A stretch of DNA of 64,000 bases from Rutidosis leptorrhynchoides (lineage: Eukaryota; Streptophyta; Magnoliopsida; Asterales; Asteraceae). Below are positions 23,808 to 36,000 of the stretch, piece by piece. The position numbers and the translations under genes were made by a program. The DNA lies in NCBI RefSeq assembly GCF_046630445.1, contig NC_092333.1, positions 335,493,501-335,557,500 on the forward strand. The letters run 5' to 3'. The stretch's first letter is position 1. Every line of letters starts with the position of its first letter. The notes beneath the pieces were generated by a model. It saw only the letters and a list, made by a program, of their open reading frames with translations. It made no database searches and was not told the origin of the DNA.

Positions 23808-23995
23808 CTAGTAGCTGATTCCTCACCCTAGTAGCTGAATTCTCTCCCTAGCGACTAACCAATCAGCCAAGATCTCAACCGATCGGCTGAGATCTCACTC
23901 TAGGAGCTGAAATCTCACCTTTGGGGCCAAAATCTCACCCTGGCAGTTAAGATGTAAATCGATCGGCCCGAGATATTACCCTAGCAGTTGAAATC
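23808..23995. repeat. Degenerate tandem array of CTAG-AGCTGAAATCTCA units, left part
   Basis: About eight degenerate units of 20-25 bp, variants of CCCTAGNAGCTGAAATCTCA including GATCGGCTGAGATCTCAC. The last five bases (AAATC) are the TSD of the element that splits the array. Confidence 0.65.
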
Positions 23996-25177
23996 TGATC
24001 GGTTCATAAATACCGATCATGATTGATGTTAAGAGGTGGATATTATGTGTATATTTTAGGTTTAAAAAGTTATTTCATGAGGTTTTTATAACGAGTAACG
24101 ATTTGGGACGAAAACGCGAAAAAGGGGGTTAAAACATGAAAAAAATGAGAAAACTGGGACCCAGCAAGGAGGCAGCTGGGGGGCGCAAGGAGGCACCTGT
24201 CTGGTGCAAAATTTCTATCAGGTGGAAAATGGGCAAAAGGAGGCGGCTGGTTTAGGCGGCTGGGCACATGTAGGCGCCCAGTGAGCGTAATTTGCGGCTG
24301 GAGCTATTTTGGGATAAAATTTGAGGCCGAATTTGAGGGATTTAATGCTTGGGGGTTACCCTACTTCACCCCTATATAATAGAAACCCTAGGCTACGAAT
24401 TGATATCTTTTTCCATCAGTTTTTAGAGCATCAAACACACAAAAACACACCATCAATCATCATCAAATCAACATTCAAGCAAGGTTTCAAGGAGTGTTCA
24501 TCATGCAACTTCAAGAAGCAACCATGATCATCATCACCAACTTGCTTGGCTAGTTTCTTTCACTTTATTCCTTCCATGAACAATTGATACATGTGTTCTT
24601 TTCATTCAAGTTTATGTGGTTTGTAATGTTATAATACTTATGTCTTTTGAATTGTGATATTATAAAACATTTGTTTATTGATCAATGCAAGTATTATTGA
24701 TTGTGATTATTGCAAGTTAAATTATAGTGATTTAACATTGTGTTCTTGATCCAACTTAGTATTAATTAGATTAAGGATAAAGACATAGTTTCTAGGTTGC
24801 ATGATTCAATCCCAAGATAGTTAGAATTAATAAGCCTAAAAAATCTTGTCTATGAGATTTGATCAATACTTGATAAGCATAATACTTGTTTGAATGAATG
24901 CATGTTAGATTGGGATTGTGAAGGGATAAAGACTTTCATCCAATTGATTACAACCTTTTTAATTAGCTCATTGTTTATGCTCTTAAATACTCAAAGTTTA
25001 CATTTGCTTAGTAATTGTTAATCTAGTTTTTACATTAGTTAATTTTAGTTAATCACAAACAAACCAATCTTGAAATTGCTTGTTAGTTAACCACAACTTC
25101 TCGTGGAATGAATCCTGCTTACCATATCTAAAGTAGAGTAATTAGGCTATTTTTGACCGGCCCTTCGACACCGATCA
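23996..25177 (+). repeat. 5' LTR of the gag-protease element
   Basis: 1182 bp, TGATCGG...CCGATCA, so the two termini form a 7-bp inverted repeat. The first 26 bp also contain their own inverted pair (GATCGG and CCGATC). GC-rich GGCGGCTGG-type repeats at 24160-24300 precede a TATA box (TATATAAT, 24373-24380). Confidence 0.92.
24373..24380 (+). promoter_or_regulatory. TATA box in the 5' LTR of the gag-protease element
   Basis: TATATAAT lies after a GC-rich repeat cluster and before AAACCCTAGG. The 3' LTR has the equivalent at about 43999-44006. Confidence 0.5.
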
Positions 25178-25182
25178 AATTT

Positions 25183-25200
25183 TGGCTCCGCTGCAGAGGA
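25183..25200 (+). other. Primer-binding site, tRNA-Asp type
   Basis: TGGCTCCGCTGCAGAGGA matches the Athila-type tRNA-Asp PBS (TGGCGCCGTTGCCGGGGA) at 14 of 18 positions and lies 5 bp after the LTR end. Confidence 0.6.
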
Positions 25201-25471
25201 AGTGTGCGCTTGATTGCAAGCTCTTATTTTATTGCTTTCGTGTTAAATTAGAAAAACCATAAAAATTATAAAACCAATAAAAATCCAAAAATAGTGTTTT
25301 TTTATTTTGTTTTTGTCAGTTTTACGCTCGGTGTCTTGTTTTTTGTTGAAGTGCAGGTAGTGTATGAAAACTCGGAGTTCGGGAGATCAAAATCTTAAGC
25401 CTTTAGACTCGAAAATCGAGAAATCCGAAAAAGCTAATTGAAAAGTTACAAGAATTTTAAAGGGCTCGACA

Positions 25472-26896
25472 GTGGCTTCAGCATCCACTCAACCACAGTT
25501 AGAGTCACATCCGATTGTTCCACCAAACTCTCCTAAATCAGATTCCGATACTGAAGAGGAAGTTTTTGATCAACGAGACGAGATGGCCGAACGACAAAGA
25601 GGAGTAGATACCTACTACCAACCGGGTGATTTTGAGGATCATTCAACCATTGTTTTTCCTGCACCGGCATGAGGAAACAATCGACGATTTGAGGTCCGAC
25701 CTTAACTCATTTCGACCTTGCCAACCTACCGAGGTATGGCTAACGAGGAACCATATGAACACATCACTGAGTTTAATGAGATATGTGCTACTAATTAGGT
25801 AAACGGTTTCACTAATGATGAGGTACGTCTGCGATTATTTTCTTATTCACTTAAAGATAAGGCAAAATGATGGTTTCTCTCTTTACCTGCCCGGAGTATT
25901 AATACTTGGGCGGTGATGAAAAAACGGTTTTTAGAGGAGTTTTATCCCATAAGTAAAACTTCAGACATGCATACACAAATAAAATCTTTTAAACAATTAT
26001 AGGGTGAATTATTTCATGAAGCGTACGAGCGTTTGAAGGAGTTACTTAGAGCATGCCCACACCATGAGATACCAAAATGGGAATTGGTTAAAATTTTCTA
26101 TGATAGTTTGGATTCCCAAAATAGGCAATTCCTTTTGGCGGCTAGTGGTAGGGCGTTTTTAACTCGATCTAGTGATGACGAGTGGACCTTCTTTGAGCAA
26201 TTAAGTAAGGGTTCAAAAACCCAAGCTTCGGTTAATCGTAAACAACCTAGTACCTCCCGAGTGAATCATGTTTCCGACTTGGGTGGTTCATCTAGGAACT
26301 TAGAGAAAGAATTAGATGATTTGAAAATGCTTATATTTAACAACCCAGACCAGGTTCTTGCTTGTAATGTTTTGCAGGTTCAGGAAGTTTGTGAGATTTG
26401 TGGAGATCCTTCTCACTTTGCATACGGATGTAGAAATGGGATTCCACCGTAAATCAACAAATAGTGGAGGAACAAGTTAATGAGGTTCAGGGAAGGAGAT
26501 TTGATCCATACTCCAACAAGTATAATCTGGGATGGAGAAATTATCCAAACTTTAGTTGGAGCAACAACAACGCTTTAAATGCTAACAATCAAGGAACCCA
26601 ACCAAGACCTCAAAACAACTTCCAAAATCAAAACAACTTCCAAAATCAAGGGAACTACCAAAGAAATTACCAAAACCCTTATCCAAATAACCGAAACCAA
26701 AACCAAAACAATTACCAAAGTCAAGGCCAAAACCAAAATCAAAACAATGCCCCACCAAATCAAACATCAAGCACGGATGCCAAGATGGACGTGTTTATTT
26801 CCGAAATTCGAAAAATAGTGGAGGTGCAAAACAAATCTATTGGTGCGTTAGCTAAAGAAATTGGTAATGTAGCGGAGAGTAAGGGAAATCGGGAGC
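25472..26896 (+). pseudogene. Athila-like gag, N-terminal and central part, decayed
   Basis: One frame from about 25472 to 26452 carries a Retrotrans_gag-type capsid: RLFSYSLKDKAK, then SLPARSINTWAVMKKRFLEE, then FYPISKTSD, and later LLRACPHHEIPKWE. Stops at about 25669, 25796, 25868, 26000 and 26450 break it. A single degenerate Cys/His motif (CEICGDPSHFAYGC) lies near 26394-26437. A frame change at about 26460 leads into a basic, Asn/Gln-rich tail of QNQNNYQ-type repeats. The coding continues after the nested Tekay insertion at 39997. The role would be particle assembly and RNA packaging. Confidence 0.8.
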
Positions 26897-26901
26897 CTGG
26901 T

Positions 26902-27103
26902 GTAGTGACCCGAACTTTTCCATGTTTATATATATTAATTGAGATTGATATTTACGTGATTAAATGTTTCCAACATGTTAAGCAATCAAACTTGTTAAGA
27001 CTTGATTAATTAAAATATGTTTCATATAGACAATTGACCACCCAAGTTGACCGGTGATTCACGAACGTTAAAACTTGTAAAAACTATATGATGACATATA
27101 TAT

Positions 27104-27146
<43 letters not shown>

Positions 27147-30100
27147 ACATGATACTATGATAAGTAAACATATTATTAAGTATATTAACAATGAACTACA
27201 TATGTAAAAACAAGACTACTAACTTAATGATTTTTAAACGAGACATATATGTAACGATTATCGTTGTAAAGACATTTAATGCATATATATCATATTAAGA
27301 GATATTCATACATGATAATATCATGATAATATAATAATTTAAAATCTCATTTGATATTATAAACATTGGGTTAACAACATTTAACAAGATCGTTAACCTA
27401 AAGGTTTCAAAACAACACTTACATGTAACGACTAACGATGACTTAACGACTCAGTTAAAATGTATATACATGTAGTGTTTTAATATGTATTTATACACTT
27501 TTGAAAGACTTAAATACACTTATCAAAATACTTCTACTTAACTAAAATGCTTACAATTACATCCTCGTTCAGTTTCATCAACAATTCTACTCGTATGCAC
27601 CTGTATTCGTACTCGTACAATACACAGCTTTTAGATGTATGTACTATTGGTATATACACTCCAATGATCAGCTCTTAGCAGCCCATGTGAGTCACCTAAC
27701 ACATGTGGGAACCATCATTTGGCAACTAGCAAGAAATATCTCATAAAATTACAAAAATATGAGTAATCATTCATGACTTATTTACATGAAAACAAAATTA
27801 CATATCCTTTATATCTAATCCATACACAAACGACCAAAAACACCTAAAAACACTTTCATTCTTCAATTTTCTTCATCTAATTGATCTCTCTCAAGTTCTA
27901 TCTTCAAGTTCTAAGTGTTCTTCATATATTCTACAAGTTCTAGTTACATAAAATCAAGAATACTTTCAAGTTTGCTAGCTCACTTCCAATCTTGTAAGGT
28001 GATCATCCAACCTCAAGAAATCTTTGTTTCTTACAGTAGGTTATCATTCTAATACAAGGTAATAATCATATTCAAACTTTGGTTCAATTTCTATAACTAT
28101 AACAATCTTATTTCAAGTGATTGTCTTACTTGAACTTGTTTTCGTGTCATGATTCTGCTTCAAGAACTTCGAGCCATCCAAGGATCCTTTGAAGCTAGAT
28201 CCATTTTTCTCTTTTCCAGTAGGTTTATCCAAGGAACTTAAGGTAGTAATGATGTTCATAACATCATTCGATTCATACATATAAAGCTATCTTATTCGAA
28301 GGTTTAAACTTGTAATCACTAGAACATAGTTTAGTTAATTCTAAACTTGTTCGCAAACAAAAGTTAATCCTTCTAACTTGACTTTTAAAATCAACTAAAC
28401 ACATGTTCTATATCTATATGATATGCTAACTTAATGATTTAAAACCTGGAAACACGAAAAACACCGTAAAACCGGATTTACGCCGTCGTAATAACACCGC
28501 GGGCTGTTTTGGGTTAGTTAATTAAAAACAATGATAAACTTTGATTTAAAAGTTGTTATTCTGAGAAAATGATTTTTATTATGAACATGAAACTATATCC
28601 AAAAATTATGGTTAAACTCAAAGTGGAAGTATGTTTTCTAAAATGGTCATCTAGACGTCGTTCTTTCGACTGAAATGACTACCTTTATAAAAAGAACTTG
28701 TAACTTATTTTTCTGACTATAAACCTATACTTTTTCTGTTTAGATTCATAAAATAGAGTTCAATATGAAACCATAGCAATTTGATTCACTCAAAACGGAT
28801 TTAAAATGAAGAAGTTATGGGTAAAACAAGATTGGATAATTTTTCTTATTTTAGCTTCGTGAAAATTGGTAACAAATCTATTCCAACCATAACTTAATCA
28901 ACTTGTATTGTATATTATGTAATCTTGAGATACCATAGACACGTATACAATGTTTCGACCTATCATGTCGACACATCTATATATATTTCGGAACAACCAT
29001 AGACACTCTATATGTGAATGTTGGAGTTAGCTATACAGGGTTGAGGTTGATTCCAAAATATATATAGTTTGAGTTGTGATCAATACTGAGATACGTATAC
29101 ACTGGGTCGTGGATTGATTCAAGATAATATTTATCGATTTATTTCTGTACATCTAACTGTGGACAACTAGTTGTAGGTTACTAATGAGGACAGCTGACTT
29201 AATAAACTTAAAACATCAAAATATATTAAAAGTGTTGTAAATATATTTTGAACATACTTTGATATATATGTATATATTATTATAGGTTCGTGAATCAACC
29301 AGTGGCCAAGTCTTACTTCCCGACGAAGTAAAAATCCGTGAAAGTGAGTTATAGTCCCACTTTTAAAATCTAATATTTTTGGATGAGAATACATGCAGGT
29401 TTTATAAATGATTTACAAAATAGACACAAGTACGTGAAACTACATTCTATGGTTGAATTATCGAAATCGAATATGCCCCTTTTTATTAAGTCTGGTAATC
29501 TAAGAATTAGGGAACAGACACCCTAATTGACGTGAATCCTAAAGATAGATCTATTGGGCCTAACAAACCCCATCCAAAGTACCGGATGCTTTAGTACTTC
29601 GAAATTTATATCATATCCGAAGGGTGTCCCGGAATGATGGGGATATTCTTATATATGCATCTTGTTAATGTCGGTTACCAGGTGTTCACCATATGAATGA
29701 TTTTTATCTCTATGTATGGTATGTGTATTGAAATATGAAATCTTGTGGTCTATTATTATGATTTGATATATATAGGTTAAACCTATAACTCACCAACATT
29801 TTTGTTGACGTTTTAAGCATGTTTATTCTCAGGTGATTATTAAAAGATTCCGCTGTCGCATACTTAAATAAGGACGAGATTTGGAGTCCATGCTTGTATG
29901 ATATTGTGTAAAAACTGCATTCAAGAAACTTATTTTGTTGTAACATATTTGTATTGTAAACCATTATGTAATGGTCGTGTGTAAACAGGATATTTTAGAT
30001 TATCATTATTTGATAATCTACGTAAAGCTTTTTAAACCTTTATTGATGAAATAAAGGTTATGGTTTGTTTTAAAATGAATGCAGTCTTTGAAAAACGTCT

Positions 30101-30175
30101 CATATAGAGGTCAAAACCTCGCAACGAAATCAATTAATATGGAACGTTTTTAATCAATAAGAACGGGACATTTCA
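26902..30175 (+). repeat. 5' LTR of Tekay copy 1
   Basis: 3274 bp. Contains a (TA)n run at 27108-27142. Small frames inside (for example 29167-29394 and 29710-29964 minus) recur in all three LTR copies only because the LTR is conserved. Confidence 0.94.
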
Positions 30176-30177
30176 GT

Positions 30178-30190
30178 TGGTATCCGAGCG
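30178..30190 (+). other. Primer-binding site of Tekay copy 1, tRNA-Met type
   Basis: TGGTATCCGAGCG lies 2 bp after the LTR end and differs at one position from the usual TGGTATCAGAGCG. Confidence 0.8.
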
Positions 30191-30384
30191 TTGGACTTAG
30201 AGAACCAGAATTTTGCATTAGTGTGTCTTATCGAGTTTGTTAGGATGCATTAGTGAGTCTGGACTTCGACCGTGTTTACTTGAAAAATGATTGCTTAACA
30301 AATTTTGTTGGAAACTATATATTTTTAACATGTGAATATTATGTGATATATTAATCTCTTAACGCGTTTGATATTATGTGATAG

Positions 30385-30998
30385 ATGTCTAACTCTAGAA
30401 CAAGTCCCATTGACTCACCTAATAATAATAAAGAGTCAAATGTAAATTGGAATGATTCTGGACTGATTCACAAGTTCCCGAAGAGGAACCGGAAGAAGAG
30501 TCGGAACCGGAAGAAGAATCGGAACCGGAAGAAGAATCGGAACCGGATGAAGAAATAGAACCGGTGGGGGAAATAATAAAACGGTTAAGTAAAAGAAAAT
30601 CCTCAACCAACCGACCAAGGTTAATTATGGTCAATGGTGTTTCCGCCAAGGAAGCAAAATATTGGGAGGATTACCAATTCTCCGATGAATCGGATTCCGA
30701 CGAGAATTCCGATGATGTTATAGAAATTACCCCAACTGAATTTAAAAAGGCAAAAGAAAATAATAAGGGAAAGGGCATAAAAATAGTGAAATCTAATTCC
30801 AACCCCGATGAACTTTATATGTATCGTCAACCCCCGAAGTCCTTAAGTTGTAACAATGACCCGAGAACCTCTAAACCACCAGGTTTTTCTAAACCAATGT
30901 GGAAAACGACGGCTCGTATTAGGGGAACATCATATATCCCTAGAAACTTGGCAAAACGAACCAAAACCGAAGAAGAAGAAACAAGCGAGTCGGAATAA
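30385..30998 (+). pseudogene. Acidic accessory ORF between PBS and gag, frameshifted
   Basis: An ATG at 30385 opens a Ser/Asn-rich start (MSNSRTSPIDSP). A one-base loss near 30466 shifts it relative to the main block, which is open to a TAA at 30996-30998. The block has four tandem copies of an 18-bp unit encoding EPEEES (30479-30552), an acidic Ser/Asp stretch (SDESDSDENSDDV), and a basic end containing RIRGTSYIPRNLAKRTK. The product is not recognised. The chromovirus leader at 10440-10900 has an ATG-started Ser/Asn-rich segment at the corresponding place, so it may be an ancestral accessory ORF of this lineage. Its low-complexity acidic nature suggests a disordered protein. Confidence 0.55.
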
Positions 30999-31097
30999 GA
31001 TAGTTGTATTCGTCTGGTGTAATATATGTAATATAGTGTGCTTATGCTTTATGATATATGTAAAAATTGCTTGTATTAATAAGTATTTTTTTTTAAG

Positions 31098-31755
31098 AGA
31101 CCTACCCGGAGTCATGATTGATGAAATCTTGTCTAGAGTCAGTCAGAATTCTTCGGCACAACTATTTAAGGCGAGATCAGTTTGTAAGACATTCGAAGAA
31201 CGTTCCAAGAATGCCTTGGTTTATAAAAGGCTTTCGTTCGAAAGATGGGGGATATCACATTGGGAAATCCATAAGTTACGATGTGTTTACTTTGACGCAT
31301 ATATTGCGGGGAACCCAAATGCTATTTTACGCAATGGGTTAAGAAATTATTTTGACTCAATATATCCGAATATTGGACTTCGTGATTTAGAAAAAGCGGC
31401 TAACATGCAACATAAAGAAGCATGTTATGCTTACGGATTAGTAATGTTCGCTTCTCACCAAAGTGAGAACAAGAACATCGGGCTACAACTATTAAACAAA
31501 ACGTTTCCACAAGTGACGGAGTCGGTAATTGGGGTAAGAAATGAGGTTTTTAGATTGTTACGGGACTGTTGGACATTACGTAACCCTCGTCCCTTTGACG
31601 ACGTTACAACACGATGTCTTATCAACGGCCATAACGGTTATGTTCCACAAGACCAAGGATGGGAAGTAATCCTAGTAAAACCAGAATGCATGACTTGTTT
31701 CTGGACGTATGAATTACGTGTCTTTATTGCCTTTGCTGAACAACTTGTGTACTAG
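31098..31755 (+). CDS. Captured F-box protein ORF inside the Tekay element
   Basis: The open frame reads DLPGVMIDEILSRVSQNSSA followed by QLFKARSVCKTFEE, an N-terminal F-box. F-box proteins are substrate receptors of SCF ubiquitin ligases and bind SKP1 through this motif. Next come NPNAILRNGLRNYF and a Sel1-like stretch (LEKAANMQHKEACYAYGLVM), then a C-terminal Cys motif (CMTCFWTYELRVF). This order is like plant F-box proteins of the At2g35280/At1g67623 type. The frame is open to a TAG at 31753-31755. It extends upstream to 30856, but the part before the F-box looks non-coding. A T9-AAG tract (31086-31097) immediately upstream resembles a splice acceptor. Copy 2 keeps the same 3' end (63915-64000). 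It sits between PBS and gag, an unusual place, so it is interpreted as a transduplicated host gene. The start is uncertain. Confidence 0.7.
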
Positions 31756-32096
31756 CTAGAATTATCTTCACAACCATCTTGTATCAAATTTATTGTGTGC
31801 TATATTTCATGCTATATGTAAAATAAGCGGTATTGTAAGTTTGTAAAATATGGTGTAAAAGTTTGAACGCGAAATATTATTATAATCAGTTTTTCATATA
31901 GAATTGTAGTAGTTGAATTGTATATTAGCTACTAAGTATGAACTTAACGGGTAGGTACTACCCGAATTTAAACTTATAAAACGCTAATATGAAGAAAAAG
32001 CTTTTATAAATGAGTTCATATTATGCTACGAAATACTATTAACTACTCTTAATATTCTGTATGATTAACTTGTTCCATTTGACTATTTTGAAGGAA
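31756..32096 (+). other. Spacer between F-box ORF and gag
   Basis: No coding evidence. Contains AACGGGTAGGTACTACCCG at about 31947, a partial echo of the PPT region. Confidence 0.5.
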
Positions 32097-32930
32097 ATGG
32101 CACCGACTACTCGACACACCGTGAATATGAATGAAGAGGAATTCCGTACTTTTCTAGCTTCAAACATAGCCGCAGTACAGGCTGCGCTACATACCAACAA
32201 TAACCTTGGATCTAGCAGTACAGGAAATCGTGTAGGATGCACCTATAAAGAATTCACTGCCTGCAAACCTTTGGAATTTGATGGAACCGAAGGACCGATC
32301 GGATTGAAACGGTGGACCGAGAAGGTCGAATCGGTGTTTGCCATAAGTAAGTGTACTGAAGAGGACAAAGTGAAGTACGCTACGCATACCTTCACAGGTT
32401 CTGCGTTAACATGGTGGAATACCTATCTAGAGCAAGTGGGACAAGACGATGTGTACGCACTACCGTGGTCAGCATTCAAGCACTTGATGAACGAGAAGTA
32501 CCGTCCCAGAACCGAGGTCAATAAGCTCAAGACAGAACTTAGAGTGTTACGAACCCAAGGATTTGATATTACCACGTACGAAAGACGATTCACAGAATTG
32601 TGCCTATTGTGTCCGGGAGCATTCGAAGATGAGGAAGAGAAGATCGACGCGTTTGTGAAAGGATTACCGGAAAGAATCCAAGAAGATATAAGTTCACACG
32701 AGCCCGCCTCCATACAACAGGCATGTAGAATGGCTCACAAACTAGTGAACCAGATTGAAGAAAGAATTAAAGAACAGACTGCTGAAGAGGCCAATGTGAA
32801 GCAAGTCAAAAGAAAGTGGGAGGAAAACGGTGATAAGAATCACCAATACAACAACAACAGCAATTATAACAATAATCGCAACAATTATCCCAACAATCGC
32901 AACATCAATCGAAACTACAACAAACGGCCC

Positions 32931-33004
<74 letters not shown>

Positions 33005-36000
33005 CTACAACAATCATCCCAACAACAATAATAATCGCAACAACAACAACAATCAGAAGCAGCTATGCCAAAGGTGTGAAAAGTATCACTCGGGGTTTTG
33101 CACCAAATTTTGCAACAAGTGTAAAAGAAATGGTCATAGCACGGCGAAGTGTGAGGTCTACGGACCAGGGGTTAATAGAACGAAAGGAACAAATGGTGTC
33201 GGAACGAGTAATGGTGGAGCAAGTAGTGTCGGAGCAAGTTATGCCAATGTAGTTTGTTATAAATGTGGAAAACCGGGCCACATTATTAGAAATTGCCCGA
33301 ACCAGGAGAACACAAATGGACAAGGCCGCGGAAGAGTTTTCAATATTAATGCGGCAGAGGCACAGGAAGACCCGGAGCTTGTTACGGGTACGTTTCTTAT
33401 TGACAATAAATCTGCTTACGCTTTATTTGATTTGGGTGTGGATAGAAGCTATATGAGTAGAGATTTTTGTGCTAAATTAAGTTGTCCATTGACGCCTTTG
33501 GATAATAAATTTTTACTCGAATTAGCAAATGGTAAATTAATTTCAGCAGATAATATATGTCGGAATCGAGAAATTAAACTGGTTAGCGAAACATTTAAGA
33601 TTGATTTGATACCAGTAGAGTTAGGGAGTTTTGATGTGATAATCGGTATGGACTGGTTGAAAGAAGTGAAAGCAGAGATCGTTTGTTACAAAAATGCAAT
33701 TCGGATTATACGAGAAAAAGGAAAACCCTTAATGGTGTACGGAGAAAAGGGCAACACGAAGCTACATCTTATTAGTAATTTGAAGGCACAAAAACTAATA
33801 AGAAAAGGTTGCTATGCTGTTCTAGCACACGTCGAGAAAGTACAAATTGAAGAAAAGAGCATCAATGATGTTCCCATTGCAAAAGAATTTCCCGATGTAT
33901 TTCCGAAAGAATTACCGGGATTACCCCCACATCGATCCGTTGAATTTCAAATAGATCTTGTACCAGGAGCTGCACCAATAGCTCATGCTCCTTACAGACT
34001 CTCACCCAGGGAGATGAAAGAACTGCAAAGCCAATTACAAGAACTTTTAGAGCGTGGTTTCATTCGACCAAACACATCACCGTGGGGAGCTCCTGTTTTG
34101 TTTGTCAAGAAAAAAGATGGTACATTCAGGTTGTGTATCGACTACCGAGAGTTGAACAAACTTACCATCAAGAACCGCTACCCACTACCGAGAATCAACG
34201 ACTTATTTGATCAACTACAAGGCTCGTCTGTTTATTCAAAGATTGACTTACGTTCCGGGTATCATCAAATGCGGGTGAAAGAAGATGATATTCCAAAGAC
34301 TGCTTTCAGAACACGTTACGGTCATTACGAGTTTATGGTCATGCCGTTTGGTTTAACTAATGCACCAGCTGTGTTCATGGACCTTATGAACCGAGTGTGT
34401 GGACCATACCTTGACAAGTTTGTCATTGTTTTCATTGATGACATACTTATTTAATCAAAGAATGACCAAGAACACGGTGAACATTTGAGAAAGGTGTTAG
34501 AAGTATTGAGGAAGGAAGAATTGTACGCTAAGTTTTCAAAGTGTGCATTTTGGTTGGAAGAAGTTCAATTCCTCGGTCACATAGTGAACAAAGAAGGTAT
34601 TAAGGTGGATCCGGCAAAGATAGAAACTGTTGAAAATTGGGAAACCCCGAAAACTCCAAAACACATACGCGAGTTTTTAGGACTAGCTGGTTACTACAGA
34701 AGGTTCATCCAAGACTTTTCCAGAATAGCAAAACCCTTAACTGCATTAATGCATAAAGGGAAGAAATTTGAATGGAATGATGAACAAGAGAAAGCGTTTC
34801 AGTTATTGAAGAAAAAGCTAACTACGGCACCTATATTGTCATTGCCTGAAGGGAATGATGATTTTGTGATTTATTGTGACGCATCAAAGCAAGGTCTCGG
34901 TTGTGTATTAATGCAACAAACGAAGGTGATTGCTTATGCGTCTAGACAATTGAAGATTCACGAACAAAATTATACGACGCATGATTTGGAATTAGGCGCG
35001 GTTGTTTTTGCATTAAAGACTTGGAGGCACTAATTATATGGGGTCAAAAATATTATATATACCGACCATAAAAGTATTCAACACATATTTAATCAGAAAC
35101 AACTGAATATGAGGCAGCGTAGGTGGATTGAATTATTGAATGATTACGACTTTGAGATTCGTTACCACCCGGGGAAGGCAAATGTGGTAGCCAATGCCTT
35201 GAGCAGGAAGGACAGAGAACCCATTCGAGTAAAATCTATGAATATAATGATTCATAATAACCTTACTACTCAAATAAAGGAGGCGCAACAAGGAGTTTTA
35301 AAAAAGGAAAATTTAAAGGATGAAATACCCAAAGGATTGGAGAAGCATCTTAATATTCGGGAAGACGGAACCCGGTATAGGGCTGAAAGGATTTGGGTAC
35401 CAAAATTTGGAGATATGAGAGAAATGGTACTTAGAGAAGCTCATAAAACCAGATACTCAATACATCCTGGAACGGGGAAGATGTACAAGGATCTCAAGAA
35501 ACATTTTTGGTGGCCGGGTATGAAAGCCGATGTTGCTAAATACGTAGGAGAATGTTTGACGTGTTCTAAGGTCAAAGCTGAGCATCAGAAACCATCAGGT
35601 CTACTTCAACAACCCGAAATCCCGGAATGGAAATGGGAAAACATTACCATGGATTTCATCACTAAATTGCCAAGGACTGCAAGTGGTTTTGATACTATTT
35701 GGGTAATAGTTGATCGTCTCACCAAATCAGCACACTTCCTGCCATATAAGAGAAGATGACAAGATGGAGAAGTTAGCACGACTGTATTTGAAGGAAGTCG
35801 TCTCCAGACATGGAATACCAATCTCTATTATCTCTGATAGGGATGGCAAATTTATTTCAAGATTCTAGCAGACATTACAGCAAGCATTAGGAACTCGTCT
35901 AGACATGAGTACTGCCTATCATCCACAAACTGATGGGCAGAGCGAAAGGACGATACAAAGCTTGAAGACATGCTACGAGCATGTGTTATTGATTTCGGAA

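Noticed and set aside
29167-29964. Small minus-strand frames recurring at 38982-39780 and, on the other strand, 55949-56747
   Set aside because: Conserved only because the three Tekay LTRs are near-identical. No domain and no conserved start, and frame lengths differ between copies.
32742-33323. Val-, Thr- and Ile-rich frames overlapping gag (also 62384-62929)
   Set aside because: Alternate-frame shadows of the AAC-rich gag hinge and zinc-knuckle region.
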